A stretch of 64,000 nt of DNA from Acidobacteriota bacterium (lineage in GTDB: Bacteria; Acidobacteriota; Thermoanaerobaculia; UBA5066). The stretch is taken from NCBI GenBank assembly GCA_029781975.1, contig JAKOVQ010000005.1, positions 124,001-188,000 on the forward strand, in the 5' to 3' direction. This document shows positions 55,289 to 63,999 of the stretch, piece by piece; position 1 is the first letter of the stretch; every line of letters starts with the position of its first letter. The translations under genes and the position numbers were made by a program. The notes beneath the pieces were generated by a model. It saw only the letters and a list, made by a program, of their open reading frames with translations, did not search any database and had not been told where the DNA came from.

Positions 55289-57316
55289 GTGAGGCCCTCG
55301 AGCGACGAGCTCCTGCCGGTGCTGGCGCGCCGTGAGGGTGTCTCCGCGATCCGGCTCGTCGGCGACGCGGACGCCGTCGAGTGGGTCGCCGAGAACCTCG
55401 AGAGCTCGGGCCTCGCCGTCGAGGCGCTCACGGTGGCGGGACCCGCCGACGGCGCGCCGGGCGGATCGGTCGTCTGGATCGCCCGCCCCGGCCCCTCGGA
55501 CGGGGGAGGGGCCGCCTCCGTGGACCCCGCCGTCTGGACCTTCCCGTGCCTGATCGTCGTCCCGCCCGGCGGCGAGCTCCCCTCGATCGCCGGCGGCAAC
55601 GCCTCGGTCGAGTCGTTCGACGTCGTCCGCCAGCCGGAGGACGGACCGACCCTCAGGATCCGCCTCGAGCGCCTCCTCCACCTCCACCGGCGGAGGTCGC
55701 AGACCGAGGTCCTGCTCCAGAACCTTCGCGACGCCGTCTACACGCGGCGGCTCGACGGGACGGTGACCAGCGTCAACGCGGCCGCCGAGAGGCTGATCGG
55801 CCGTTCGCGCGGGGAGATCGTCGGGCACTCGATCGACGGGCTCCTCCCGGCGACGATGGCTCCCGGCGGGACGATCGAGGAGACGAACGCGATCCTCGAG
55901 ACCGGGGAGCGGTACAGGAGCCGCCTCGACCTGCCGGGGAGGGACGGCCGGCGCCTGGTCTTCGACGCCGAGGCCGCGCTGCTGCGGGACGGGCGGGACC
56001 TGCCCTGGGGGGTCCAGATCGTCCTCCACGACGTGACCGAGCAGCTCGAGGCGGAAGAGAGGCTCCGGCGCGAGGCGACCCGGCACGAGATCCTCGCCGA
56101 GATCGCGACGGTGACGCGCGACGAGCGCGACCTCGACCGGATCCTCGCCACGGCGGCGGAGATCCTCGGGAGCCGCCTCGGGGCCCGCACGGCGGACCTC
56201 TGGCTGGTGGAGGAAGACCGCTCGTCGTACCGGCTCCGGACCCAGTGGGCCGCCTCGCCGGAGATCCCCGACATCCGAGGGACCGTCCGGACGGTCGCCG
56301 AGAGCACGCTCTTCGCCACGATCTCGCGGGCGCGGCAGCCCTACCCCGTCACCGACCGGAGCGAGATCGACCCGCCGGACTGGGCGGTGCGGACGATGGA
56401 GCGGCTCGGCGCCCGCTCCTGGATCGCGGTTCCCATCCAGCGCGAGGGGCAGATCGCGGGCGTCCTCGGCCTCACGTTCGCCGACCCGCGCCCGTTCCCT
56501 CCCGACCTCGTCGTCTTCCTGCAGCGGGCCGCCGACCAGGTCGCCCTCGCGCTCCATTCCGCCCGCCTCCACCGGGAGCTCCAGGACAAGCTGGCCGCCC
56601 TGGCCGAGGCGCAGAGGCGCCGCGACGAGGCCGACCAGCAGCGCCGGAACCTCACCAGCATGCTCGTGCACGACCTGAAGAACCCGCTGTCGGCGGTGAT
56701 CGCCTCGCTCGACATCGCGCTGGACAAGCTGCCGGCCGACGACCGCCTCGGCAGGATGCTCCGGAACTCGCTGGCGTCCGCCCAGCGCCTGCAGGGGCTG
56801 ATCGAGGACGCCCTCCTCGTCTATCGCCCGGACGACGCCCCCGGCACCGGGCTGGCGCCGGCGGCCCCGGCCGAGGTCCTCTCGACGCCGCTCGAGGAGG
56901 CCCGCTGGCTCGCGGAGTTCCGCCAGGTGAGCCTCTCGGTCGAGATCCCGCCCGACCTCCCCCGCGTCCCCCTCGACGTGACGCGCTACCGGCGCGCCGC
57001 GTCGAACCTCCTCTCCAACGCGATCAAGTTCAGCCCGCGCGGAGGGGCCGTCGCGGTCTCGGCGGCCCTCCGGCCCGACGGGGACGGGCGCGCCCTGGTC
57101 CTCTCCGTCTTCGACACCGGGCCCGGGCTTCCCGGGGAGGCGCTCCCCGACCTCGCCACGCCGTGGCGCCGGTTCGCCGGCTCGGAGGCGGTCCCGGGGA
57201 CGGGCCTCGGCCTCGCCGTGGTGCAGAAGGTCGCCCAGCTCCACCGCGGCCGCCTCGAGGCGCGCCCCCGCCCCGACGCCACGGGCTCCGTCTTCTCCCT
57301 CTGGGTGCCGGCGTGA
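55289..57316 (+). CDS. Sensor histidine kinase with receiver-like, PAS and GAF domains
   Basis: A 675-residue soluble histidine kinase; no membrane span is visible. Residues about 1-130 look like a degenerate receiver fold (AIRLVGDADAVEWVAENLES, CLIVVPPGG, FDVVRQPEDGPTLRIRLERLL) without the acidic pocket. PAS (about 140-250), GAF (about 265-430), HisKA with phospho-acceptor His461 in LVHDLKNPLSAV, and a complete HATPase domain (NLLSNAIKFSP, FDTGPGLPG, GTGLGLAVV) follow. The GTG start gives the expected boundaries. The stop overlaps a Nudix gene (GTGA). No response-regulator gene is adjacent, so it is an orphan kinase. Confidence 0.88.
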   Translation: MRPSSDELLPVLARREGVSAIRLVGDADAVEWVAENLESSGLAVEALTVAGPADGAPGGSVVWIARPGPSDGGGAASVDPAVWTFPCLIVVPPGGELPSIAGGNASVESFDVVRQPEDGPTLRIRLERLLHLHRRRSQTEVLLQNLRDAVYTRRLDGTVTSVNAAAERLIGRSRGEIVGHSIDGLLPATMAPGGTIEETNAILETGERYRSRLDLPGRDGRRLVFDAEAALLRDGRDLPWGVQIVLHDVTEQLEAEERLRREATRHEILAEIATVTRDERDLDRILATAAEILGSRLGARTADLWLVEEDRSSYRLRTQWAASPEIPDIRGTVRTVAESTLFATISRARQPYPVTDRSEIDPPDWAVRTMERLGARSWIAVPIQREGQIAGVLGLTFADPRPFPPDLVVFLQRAADQVALALHSARLHRELQDKLAALAEAQRRRDEADQQRRNLTSMLVHDLKNPLSAVIASLDIALDKLPADDRLGRMLRNSLASAQRLQGLIEDALLVYRPDDAPGTGLAPAAPAEVLSTPLEEARWLAEFRQVSLSVEIPPDLPRVPLDVTRYRRAASNLLSNAIKFSPRGGAVAVSAALRPDGDGRALVLSVFDTGPGLPGEALPDLATPWRRFAGSEAVPGTGLGLAVVQKVAQLHRGRLEARPRPDATGSVFSLWVPA

Positions 57317-57837
57317 AGGTCCTGGGGGACGGCCGGCACGTGCGCCTCGTCGTCCGCGACGGCTGGGAGTGGGCCGAGCGCGTCGGGAGCACGGGGGTGG
57401 TCGTCCTCGTGGCCGTGACGCCGGGGAGGGAGCTCGTCCTCGTCGAGCAGCTCCGGATCCCGGTCGGCAGGAGGGTCCTCGAGCTCCCGGCGGGGCTCGT
57501 CGGGGACGAGGACGGCGGCGAGGGCGAGGAGATGGCGGAGGCGGCCCGACGCGAGCTCGTCGAGGAGACCGGCTGGGACGCCACGTCGCTCGTCCGCCTC
57601 ACCGAGGGCCCCTCGTCGGCCGGCCTCACGAACGAGGTGATCACCTTCTTCCGCGCCGACGGGCTCGTCCGGCGCGGCGCCGGAGGCGGCGTCCCCGGAG
57701 AGGAGATCACCGTCCACGAGGTCCCGCTCGCCGAGGCGGTTCGCTTCGTGAGGGCGCGCGAGCGCGAGGGCGTCGTCGTCGACCCGAAGGTCTGGACCGG
57801 GCTCTTCTTCGCCGGCGTCTCCCCCGATCCGGCCTAG
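57313..57837 (+). CDS. Nudix hydrolase, ADP-ribose pyrophosphatase-like
   Basis: A 174-residue Nudix protein. The Nudix helix reads EMAEAARRELVEETGW, within a box whose upstream glycine region (AGLVGDEDGGEGEE) carries a few extra acidic residues. LVEQLRIPVGRRVLELPAGL before it is typical of ADP-ribose/NDP-sugar pyrophosphatases. The GTG start overlaps the histidine kinase stop, so the two are made together. The substrate is inferred from family resemblance only. A convergent dehydrogenase gene ends 24 bp downstream. Confidence 0.87.
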   Translation: MKVLGDGRHVRLVVRDGWEWAERVGSTGVVVLVAVTPGRELVLVEQLRIPVGRRVLELPAGLVGDEDGGEGEEMAEAARRELVEETGWDATSLVRLTEGPSSAGLTNEVITFFRADGLVRRGAGGGVPGEEITVHEVPLAEAVRFVRAREREGVVVDPKVWTGLFFAGVSPDPA

Positions 57838-57861
57838 GCGCGGCCCTTCCCGCGGCGGCCG

Positions 57862-58899
57862 TCAGCCGCCGACGGTCAGGACGATCTTCCCGAACGTCTC
57901 GCTCCCCTCGAGCCGCTCGTAGGCCGCCCGGACGTCCCCGAGCGGGAACGTCGAGTCGACGACGGGCCTGACCCTCCCGCCGCCCACGGCCGTGACGAGC
58001 GCGGCGAACTCGTGGTCGTTCCCCATGGTCGAGCCGAGGATGGAGAGCTGCTTCCAGAAGATGTGGCGGATCTCCTCCTCGGGGTTCGGGCCGGTCGTGG
58101 CGCCGCAGGTGACGATCCGGCCCCGCTTGGCCGCCGCGACGAGGGAGGCGCGCCACGTGGCCGCCCCGACCGAGTCGACGACCACGTCGACGCCGCGCTT
58201 GCCCGTCAGCTCGCGCACCTTCTTCCCGACGTCGACCTGCCGGTAGTTCAGCCCGACGTCCGCCCCGAGCTCGCGCGCCCGCGCGAGCTTCCCGTCGCTC
58301 CCGGACGTCACGATCACGAGCCCCGCGCCGGCGAGGCGCGCGATCTGGAGGGCGAAGACCGAGACGCCCCCGCCGATCCCGTGGATCAGGACCGACTCCC
58401 CCGGCCTCAGCGCCGCGCGGGTCACGAGCATCCTCCAGGCGGTCATCGCGGCGAGCGGGAACGCGGCCGCCTCCTCGGACGACAGGCCCGCCGGCGCGCG
58501 GAAGACGTTCACCCGGGGGACGGCGATCCGCTCGGCGAGCGTGCCGTCGACGTGCTCCCCGAGGATCCGGTACGAGACGCAGAGGCTCCGTTCCCCGTCC
58601 AGGCAGAACTCGCACCGGCCGCAGCCGAGCCCGGGCTGGAGGACGACCTTCTCGCCGGCCGCCAGGTCGGAGACCCCCTCGCCCACGGACTCCACGACGC
58701 CGGCGCCGTCGGCGCCCGGGACGTGCGGGAGGGCGATCGGCACGCCGGGGATCCCGTTCCTGACGAAGACGTCCAGGCGGTTGAGGGCCGCGGCCTCGAG
58801 CCGGACGACGACCTCGCCCGGCCCGGCGACGGGGTCGGGCCTCTCGCCCGTCGTCAGGACCTCGTTCCCCCCGTGCCGCTCGAAGAAGACCGATCGCAT
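57862..58899 (-). CDS. Zinc-type alcohol dehydrogenase/quinone oxidoreductase (MDR family)
   Basis: A 345-residue medium-chain dehydrogenase/reductase. It has the GroES-like N-terminal domain with LPHVPGADGAGVVESVGEGV and a four-cysteine structural zinc lobe (GCGRCEFCLDGERSLC). The NAD(P)-binding Rossmann part reads VLIHGIGGGVSVFALQIARL, and VDVVVDSVGAATW is family-typical. The usual catalytic Cys of zinc ADHs (GxCGxD) is replaced by LNRLDVFVRNG, so quinone reductase or enoyl reductase activity is as likely as alcohol oxidation. A strong GGGAGGTGA ribosome site precedes the ATG. It is divergent from the cysteine-cluster gene. Confidence 0.85.
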   Translation of the reverse strand: MRSVFFERHGGNEVLTTGERPDPVAGPGEVVVRLEAAALNRLDVFVRNGIPGVPIALPHVPGADGAGVVESVGEGVSDLAAGEKVVLQPGLGCGRCEFCLDGERSLCVSYRILGEHVDGTLAERIAVPRVNVFRAPAGLSSEEAAAFPLAAMTAWRMLVTRAALRPGESVLIHGIGGGVSVFALQIARLAGAGLVIVTSGSDGKLARARELGADVGLNYRQVDVGKKVRELTGKRGVDVVVDSVGAATWRASLVAAAKRGRIVTCGATTGPNPEEEIRHIFWKQLSILGSTMGNDHEFAALVTAVGGGRVRPVVDSTFPLGDVRAAYERLEGSETFGKIVLTVGG

Positions 58900-58934
58900 C
58901 TCGTCACCTCCCGTGTAAATTGTCGCCCGATCCG

Positions 58935-59387
58935 ATGAAGACCAACCTGCCGACCCTCCCCGCCGCGCCCCCCGTGGCGCTTGACCCCTCGGTCGTCTGC
59001 CCGCCCTGCGGCCTCTGCTGCAAGCACGTGGCCGTCGACATCGGCGCGCCGACGAGCGTCCAGGGCGTCTCGACCGCCCTCTGGCTCGTCTACCACCGCG
59101 GCGTCTCGATCTACCAGGACCACGACGGCGACTGGTTCCTGCTGGTCCCGACCGACTGCGGCAACCTCCTGCCGGACGGCCTCTGCGCGGTCTACCACGA
59201 CCGCCCCCTCGTCTGCCGCGACTACGACGTCGACGGGTGCGAAGGGACGAGCGCCGAGCCGGCCGAGAAGGTCCGCTTCGACGATGCCGCCAGCCTCGTG
59301 GCGTGGCTGGCCCGGAAGCGGCCGGCGCTCTACCGGCGCTGCGTGGAGAAGGGGGTCGTGCCGGAGGCCCTCCGGCCGCGCCCGTAG
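58935..59387 (+). CDS. YkgJ family cysteine-cluster protein
   Basis: A 150-residue protein with the CxxCxxCC pattern (CPPCGLCCKHVAVDIG) and later cysteines in TDCGNLLPDGLCAVYHDRPLVCRDY and GCEG, the set typical of UPF0153/YkgJ proteins that bind Zn or an Fe-S centre. The function is unknown; some relatives are thought to be protein-modifying. ATG at 58935 is used; a TTG at 58920 would add five residues. TAAATT at 58916-58921 lies 13 nt upstream. Downstream a dehydrogenase gene is convergent. Confidence 0.85.
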   Translation: MKTNLPTLPAAPPVALDPSVVCPPCGLCCKHVAVDIGAPTSVQGVSTALWLVYHRGVSIYQDHDGDWFLLVPTDCGNLLPDGLCAVYHDRPLVCRDYDVDGCEGTSAEPAEKVRFDDAASLVAWLARKRPALYRRCVEKGVVPEALRPRP

Positions 59388-59421
59388 GGTCCGGCGAGGA
59401 GCCCGGAGCCGTCCCCGGGGG

Positions 59422-60537
59422 TCAGGCGCCCCCTCCCGCTTCGAGCCGGGCGAGGACCGCGTCCCCGGCGCCGCGGGTGCCGAGGCTCCCGCCGAGGTCC
59501 CGCGTCGTCTCGCCCGCCCTCACGCAGGAGGCGACTGCCTCCGTGACGGCCCGGGAGGCCTCGGGGGCCCCGAGGAAGCGGAGGAGGAGCGCGGACGTCA
59601 GGATCGCCCCGAACGGGTTCGCGACGCCCTGGCCGGCCAGGTCGGGCGCGGAGCCGTGCACCGGCTCGAAGAGAGACGTCCGGCCCGGGTGGAGGTTGGC
59701 GGACGGGGCCATCCCGAGCCCCCCCTGGAGGGCCGCGCCCACGTCGCTCAGGAGGTCGCCGAAGAGGTTGTTCGTGGCCACGACGTCGAGCGAGCCGGGG
59801 TCGAGGACCATCCGGTGCGCCAGCGCGTCGGCGAACTGGTGCCCGGCCTCGCAGGCGGGGTGCTCCTTCGCCACCTCGAGGAAGACGCGGTGCCAGAGGC
59901 CCCCGCCGAAGCGCTGGGCGTTGTGCTTGTCCGCCAGGACGACGCGGGGCCTCCGTCCGCGGCGGCGGGGGCCCTCGAGCGTCCCGGCCAGCTCGAAGGC
60001 GAAGCGGCAGAGCCGCTCGACGCCGCGCCGCGTCGAGACGTCCTCCTCGATCGCCGTCTCCTCGGGGGTGCCGGGGCGAAGGAGCCCGCCGATGCCGCAA
60101 TACGCCCCTTCGGTGTTCTCGCGGACGACGACGAAGTCGATCTCGGCGGCTCCGACCCCCTTGAGAGGCGAGAGGCGGTCGTCCAGGCAGCGGACCGGCC
60201 GGACGTTCGCGTAGAGGTCGAGCCGGCGCCTCAGGCCCAGGAGGATCTCCTCGGCGTGCCGGTTGTCCGGGACCCGCGGGTCGCCGAAGGCACCGGCGAG
60301 GACGGCGTCGAACTCTCGCGCCAGCCGCTCCGGCGCGTCCTCGGGGAGCGTCTCCCCCGTCGCGAGGAAATGGTCCGCAGACCACGGGAACGACTCGAGC
60401 TCGAGAGCGAGGCCGGAACGCCCGGAGGCGGCCGCGAGGACCCGGCCGGCCTCGGCGAGGACCTCGGGCCCGATCCCGTCTCCCGGCACGAGCGCGACGC
60501 GCCGCGCCGCGCGGGCGCGAGCCTCCGGCGCAGCCAC
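59422..60537 (-). CDS. Isocitrate/isopropylmalate dehydrogenase family protein
   Basis: A 371-residue NAD(P)-dependent beta-decarboxylating dehydrogenase. The fold signatures are VALVPGDGIGPEV, VVRENTEGAYCGIGG, ADKHNAQRF (Lys of the active site), DVVATNNLFGDLLSDVGAAL (metal-binding Asp) and LFEPVHGSAPDLAGQG. The TRRGVERLCRFAF segment and RENTEG are closer to tartrate/homoisocitrate/isocitrate-type members than to classical LeuB, so 3-isopropylmalate is only one candidate substrate. No leuA, leuC or leuD is adjacent. The GTG start sits one base after the stop of the kinase gene. Confidence 0.85.
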   Translation of the reverse strand: MAAPEARARAARRVALVPGDGIGPEVLAEAGRVLAAASGRSGLALELESFPWSADHFLATGETLPEDAPERLAREFDAVLAGAFGDPRVPDNRHAEEILLGLRRRLDLYANVRPVRCLDDRLSPLKGVGAAEIDFVVVRENTEGAYCGIGGLLRPGTPEETAIEEDVSTRRGVERLCRFAFELAGTLEGPRRRGRRPRVVLADKHNAQRFGGGLWHRVFLEVAKEHPACEAGHQFADALAHRMVLDPGSLDVVATNNLFGDLLSDVGAALQGGLGMAPSANLHPGRTSLFEPVHGSAPDLAGQGVANPFGAILTSALLLRFLGAPEASRAVTEAVASCVRAGETTRDLGGSLGTRGAGDAVLARLEAGGGA

Positions 60538-60538
60538 C

Positions 60539-63334
60539 TCAGGCCTCGAGCGAGAGGAGCGCCTGGAGGAGCTCGCCGCCGTCCTGGTACCGCTCCGGCC
60601 GGTGGCGCGCGATCGACTTCAGGAGGACGAAGACCTCGTCGTCCGTGAGGAAGGGCGCGTACGGCCGCGGGTCGTCCGGGTCTCTCTCGAGGCGGGCCAC
60701 CAGGACGTCGTCCCCGACGTAGGGCCAGCGCCCGGCCGCCAGCGTGTAGAACGTGGCGCCGAGCGAGTAGACGTCGGACGCCGCCGTGGGCGGCTCGCCG
60801 CGGAGGAGCTCCGGGGGGAAGAACGCGGGGGTCCCGATCAGCTTCGACGTCAGCCCCGTGTCCGCCACCGGGCGGGCGAGGCCGAAGTCGAGGATCCGGA
60901 TCGTCCCGTTCTCGTCCAGGACGAGGTTCGCGGGCTTGATGTCCCGGTGGAGGATCCCCTTCGAGTGCGCCGCCGCCACGCCCCGCGTCGCCTGGACGAA
61001 CCACTCGCGCCAGTTCCGCTTCACCCTGTCGTGGTCGGACTTCAGGAGGGACTGGAGGTTCGCCCCTTCCAGATACTCCATCGCGAGGTAGGCGCTTCCG
61101 AACCCCTCGCCGAAGTCGTAGAGCGAGACGACGTTCGGGTGGTTCAGCGCCGCGATCGCCCTCGCTTCCCTCGTGAAGTAGCGCATGGCGGTCTCGTCGC
61201 CCCAGAGCTGGGCCGGGAGGATCTTCAGCGCGACGAACCGCTCCAGCTTGTGGTCGCGCGCCTTGTGGACGATCCCCATCCCGCCGCGCCCCAGCTCCGC
61301 GACGATCTCGAAGCGCCGTTCGGGGGAGTCGGGCGACGGGACGGCCACCGTCGTTCCGGGGAGGGGGAACGACCCCGAGGGGGCGGGCCGCGAGGTGGAG
61401 CCCGAGCGGAAGAGGGTCGGGACCGCCGCCTGGCCGGGCGCCCCGTCCCCCTCTCCCCTCGGCGGGAGGAACGCCTTCTTCGCGGCCAGCATCTCGGCGC
61501 GGCGGGCCGCGCCCCGGAACTCCGGGTCCAGCGCGGCGATCGCCGCCATCCGGTCCGCGGCCTCGGCGACGTCACCCGTCGCCTCGAGGGCCCGCACCAG
61601 CGCGTCGTGCGCGGGGAGCGAGCGCGGCTCGGGAGGGAGGGTCCCGAGGAGCTCCCTGAGGACGTGGACGGCGTCCTTCGGCTCGTCGTGCGAAAGGTGC
61701 GCCTCGGCCAGGTCGAGGAAGAGGTCGCCGACCCCGGCGTCGTTCCGCCTCACGCCCGAAAGGAGCTCCCAGGTCCTCTCCCGCTGGCCCGCCTTCAGCG
61801 CGCTCCGGGCGGCGTCGAGCCCCCGTCCCGCCCGGACGAAGAGCGAGACCGCCTCCTCGAACTCCCCGCGGTCCTGGAGGACCTGCGCCGCCTCCGCCCA
61901 CCGCCCGGCCGAGCGGTAGAGGTTGGCGGCCCGCTCGAGCTCTCCGAGCTGGCGGTAGTGGACGGCCGCGACCGCCGGCTGGCCGGAGGCTTCGTAGGCG
62001 GCGGCAGCCGCCGCCACGTCCCCCACCTTCAGGAAGAGCGGAGCGGCCCGGTCGGGCTTGCCGGCCTGGAGCCAGGCGGCGGCGGCCCGGTCGGACTGTC
62101 CGCGCCGCTCGAAGAGCGTGGCGGCCCGGTCGGCCTTCCCCGCCCTCAGCCACGCCTCGCCCGCGCCGACGAGGTCCCCCTTCGCCTCCTTGTCGCGCGC
62201 CGCGTGCTCGGCGGCGACCTGCTCCTGCCCGGCCGCCGCGGCCGCCTCGGCCGCCCGCGCCAGGTCCCCCGTCTTCTCGAACTCGCGCAGGGCGTCGACG
62301 GGCCGCCCGCACTCCATGAAGAGAGGTCCCGCGACGGCCGCGTCTCCCGCCGACCTGTAGCACTCCGCCGCGTCGAGCTTCCGGCCCGCCGCGAGGGCGG
62401 TCTCGGCCGCGCGCTTCCAGGCCCCCGCGCGCCCGACCCCGTGCGGCACGCCCTCCGCGAGCTTGCGCGTCGCGTCGGCGAGGGCGTCCGCGTCCCTCAC
62501 GACCTCGGCCACCTCCGCGAGCCGGTCGAAGCGACCCGACGAGCGCGCCTCGACGAGGGCACGGAGAGCCGCCTCGCGGGCCTGGGCGGGGTCGCCCGCG
62601 GCCTCCCAGGCCTTCGAGGCCTCCCACGCGAAGGCGTCGCCCGCCTTCTCGTAGAGCTCGGCCGCGCCCCGCGGGTTCCCGGTCCTGAGCTCCAGCGGCG
62701 CGACGCGCTGGGGGAGCCCCGCCTTCCGGAAGGCCTTCTTCGCGGCTTCCACGTCGCCGGCCTTCAGGTAGAGCTCTCCCGCGCGGGTGTTGTCGCCCGC
62801 CTTCTGCGCCTCCCGCGCCGCGACGCGGTCGGGGTTCGGGGGGCTCTTCCTCCGGAACGCCAGGAAGGCCACCGCGACCGCGACGACGTCGAGGGCGAGG
62901 CGCGCCATCGAGGCGCGGGAGAGGAAGACGTAGAGCTCCGCCTTGGCGAGCTGGTCCCGGGCGGTCCCGAGACCCTTCCCCACCTCCTGGCCGGCGAGGA
63001 GACGCGCCAGGAGCGCGACCACCTGGTCGAGGTGCGCCGCGAGGGCGACGACGACGCCGAGGAAGAGGAAGACGACGGAGGACCTCAGGAACTCCCCGAC
63101 CCGGATCCCGCTCTCGGCGAGGAACGTCCGGAAGACGCGCAGGAGGAGGACGAGGATGACGAGGCCGATCAGCTCCGGCGCCAGGAAGAACCGGTTGTCG
63201 ACGAGGGTCCTGGCCAGCGGCTGGCTCTCCACGTTGCCGCGGGCCCAGTCGACCCCCCTCAGGACGACGAACTGGACGAGCGTCGCGACGAAGAGCGGGA
63301 CGAGGTCGTCCTTCCATGTCCTGCGCCGAGACAC
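60539..63334 (-). CDS. Membrane Ser/Thr protein kinase with TPR-like repeats
   Basis: A 931-residue protein. Four predicted N-terminal spans (about 15-155) are followed by about 420 residues of short helical repeats of the A-G-x-x-x-x-A-A-x-L-Y-x-x-A-G type (170-590). A linker leads to a C-terminal Hanks-type kinase (about 670-931). The kinase is complete: GRGGMGIV, VALKIL (Lys), GILHRDIKPANLVL, ILDFGLA and GTPAFFPPELL. The usual bacterial layout has the kinase first and the sensor after the membrane. GTG at 63332-63334 is chosen (another at 63335-63337), shortly after CATAAT (63345-63350). Confidence 0.88.
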   Translation of the reverse strand: MSRRRTWKDDLVPLFVATLVQFVVLRGVDWARGNVESQPLARTLVDNRFFLAPELIGLVILVLLLRVFRTFLAESGIRVGEFLRSSVVFLFLGVVVALAAHLDQVVALLARLLAGQEVGKGLGTARDQLAKAELYVFLSRASMARLALDVVAVAVAFLAFRRKSPPNPDRVAAREAQKAGDNTRAGELYLKAGDVEAAKKAFRKAGLPQRVAPLELRTGNPRGAAELYEKAGDAFAWEASKAWEAAGDPAQAREAALRALVEARSSGRFDRLAEVAEVVRDADALADATRKLAEGVPHGVGRAGAWKRAAETALAAGRKLDAAECYRSAGDAAVAGPLFMECGRPVDALREFEKTGDLARAAEAAAAAGQEQVAAEHAARDKEAKGDLVGAGEAWLRAGKADRAATLFERRGQSDRAAAAWLQAGKPDRAAPLFLKVGDVAAAAAAYEASGQPAVAAVHYRQLGELERAANLYRSAGRWAEAAQVLQDRGEFEEAVSLFVRAGRGLDAARSALKAGQRERTWELLSGVRRNDAGVGDLFLDLAEAHLSHDEPKDAVHVLRELLGTLPPEPRSLPAHDALVRALEATGDVAEAADRMAAIAALDPEFRGAARRAEMLAAKKAFLPPRGEGDGAPGQAAVPTLFRSGSTSRPAPSGSFPLPGTTVAVPSPDSPERRFEIVAELGRGGMGIVHKARDHKLERFVALKILPAQLWGDETAMRYFTREARAIAALNHPNVVSLYDFGEGFGSAYLAMEYLEGANLQSLLKSDHDRVKRNWREWFVQATRGVAAAHSKGILHRDIKPANLVLDENGTIRILDFGLARPVADTGLTSKLIGTPAFFPPELLRGEPPTAASDVYSLGATFYTLAAGRWPYVGDDVLVARLERDPDDPRPYAPFLTDDEVFVLLKSIARHRPERYQDGGELLQALLSLEA

Positions 63335-63405
63335 CACGAGCCGGATTATGTCGCGAACGCCTCCCGCGCGCCCTTCGTTCGAACCGGATACGATCGCGGG
63401 CGCCC

Positions 63406-63999
63406 ATGCGCGATCGCGGCGTCCCCCTCGCGGTCCTCCTCCTCGCGTCGGCCTGCCTGGCCCCCCGCGTCCGGGCGCAGGCATGGTCCGACCCGGGGCT
63501 CCAGGCGGGGGTCTTCGTCGCAGCCGGGAGCGCCCCGGACTCCGGGAAGGCGAGGCCCTGGGCCGGAGCGACCCTTCGTTACCGCCTCACGGGAGGGGTG
63601 GCGCTCGAGGGCTCGGCCGGCTACCGGCAGGACGTCCTCGTGGCGCGAGGGGTCGAGGTCGTGCGGCTGAGCATGGTCCCGGTGACGGGCTCCGTCGACG
63701 TCTACGTCCTGTCCCGCGGACGGGTCCAGCCCTTCCTCGAGGGCGGGGCCGGCTATTACTACGTCCGCGTGACCGGGGTCGGCGCCGGGGAGGCGCTCGG
63801 GTCGTCGTCGCAGCACCTCTTCGGCTTCCACGCCGGCGCCGCCGCCGACCTCCGTCTCACCCGCCGCAGCTCCCTCGTCCTCGGGGGGCGGTACACCTGG
63901 CTCGACGTCGCCGGTCTCACCCCGCTCGAGCCAGAGGTCGGCGAGATCCCGTCGGGCAGCTACTGGGAGGCTCGCGCCTCGTTCGCCCTGTCGTTCTGA
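63406..63999 (+). CDS. Outer-membrane beta-barrel protein
   Basis: A 197-residue secreted protein with a signal peptide ending at APRVRAQ (about residue 24). Alternating-hydrophobic strands spaced at 10-12 residues follow (ATLRYRLTGGVALEGSAGYR, VQPFLEGGAGYYYVRVTGVG, SLVLGGRYTWLDV), and the protein ends SYWEARASFALSF with a terminal Phe. This is the pattern of 8-stranded outer-membrane barrels recognised by BamA. No ligand can be named. TACGAT ends 11 nt before the ATG. It is divergent from the TPR kinase. The stop is complete inside the window. Confidence 0.82.
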   Translation: MRDRGVPLAVLLLASACLAPRVRAQAWSDPGLQAGVFVAAGSAPDSGKARPWAGATLRYRLTGGVALEGSAGYRQDVLVARGVEVVRLSMVPVTGSVDVYVLSRGRVQPFLEGGAGYYYVRVTGVGAGEALGSSSQHLFGFHAGAAADLRLTRRSSLVLGGRYTWLDVAGLTPLEPEVGEIPSGSYWEARASFALSF

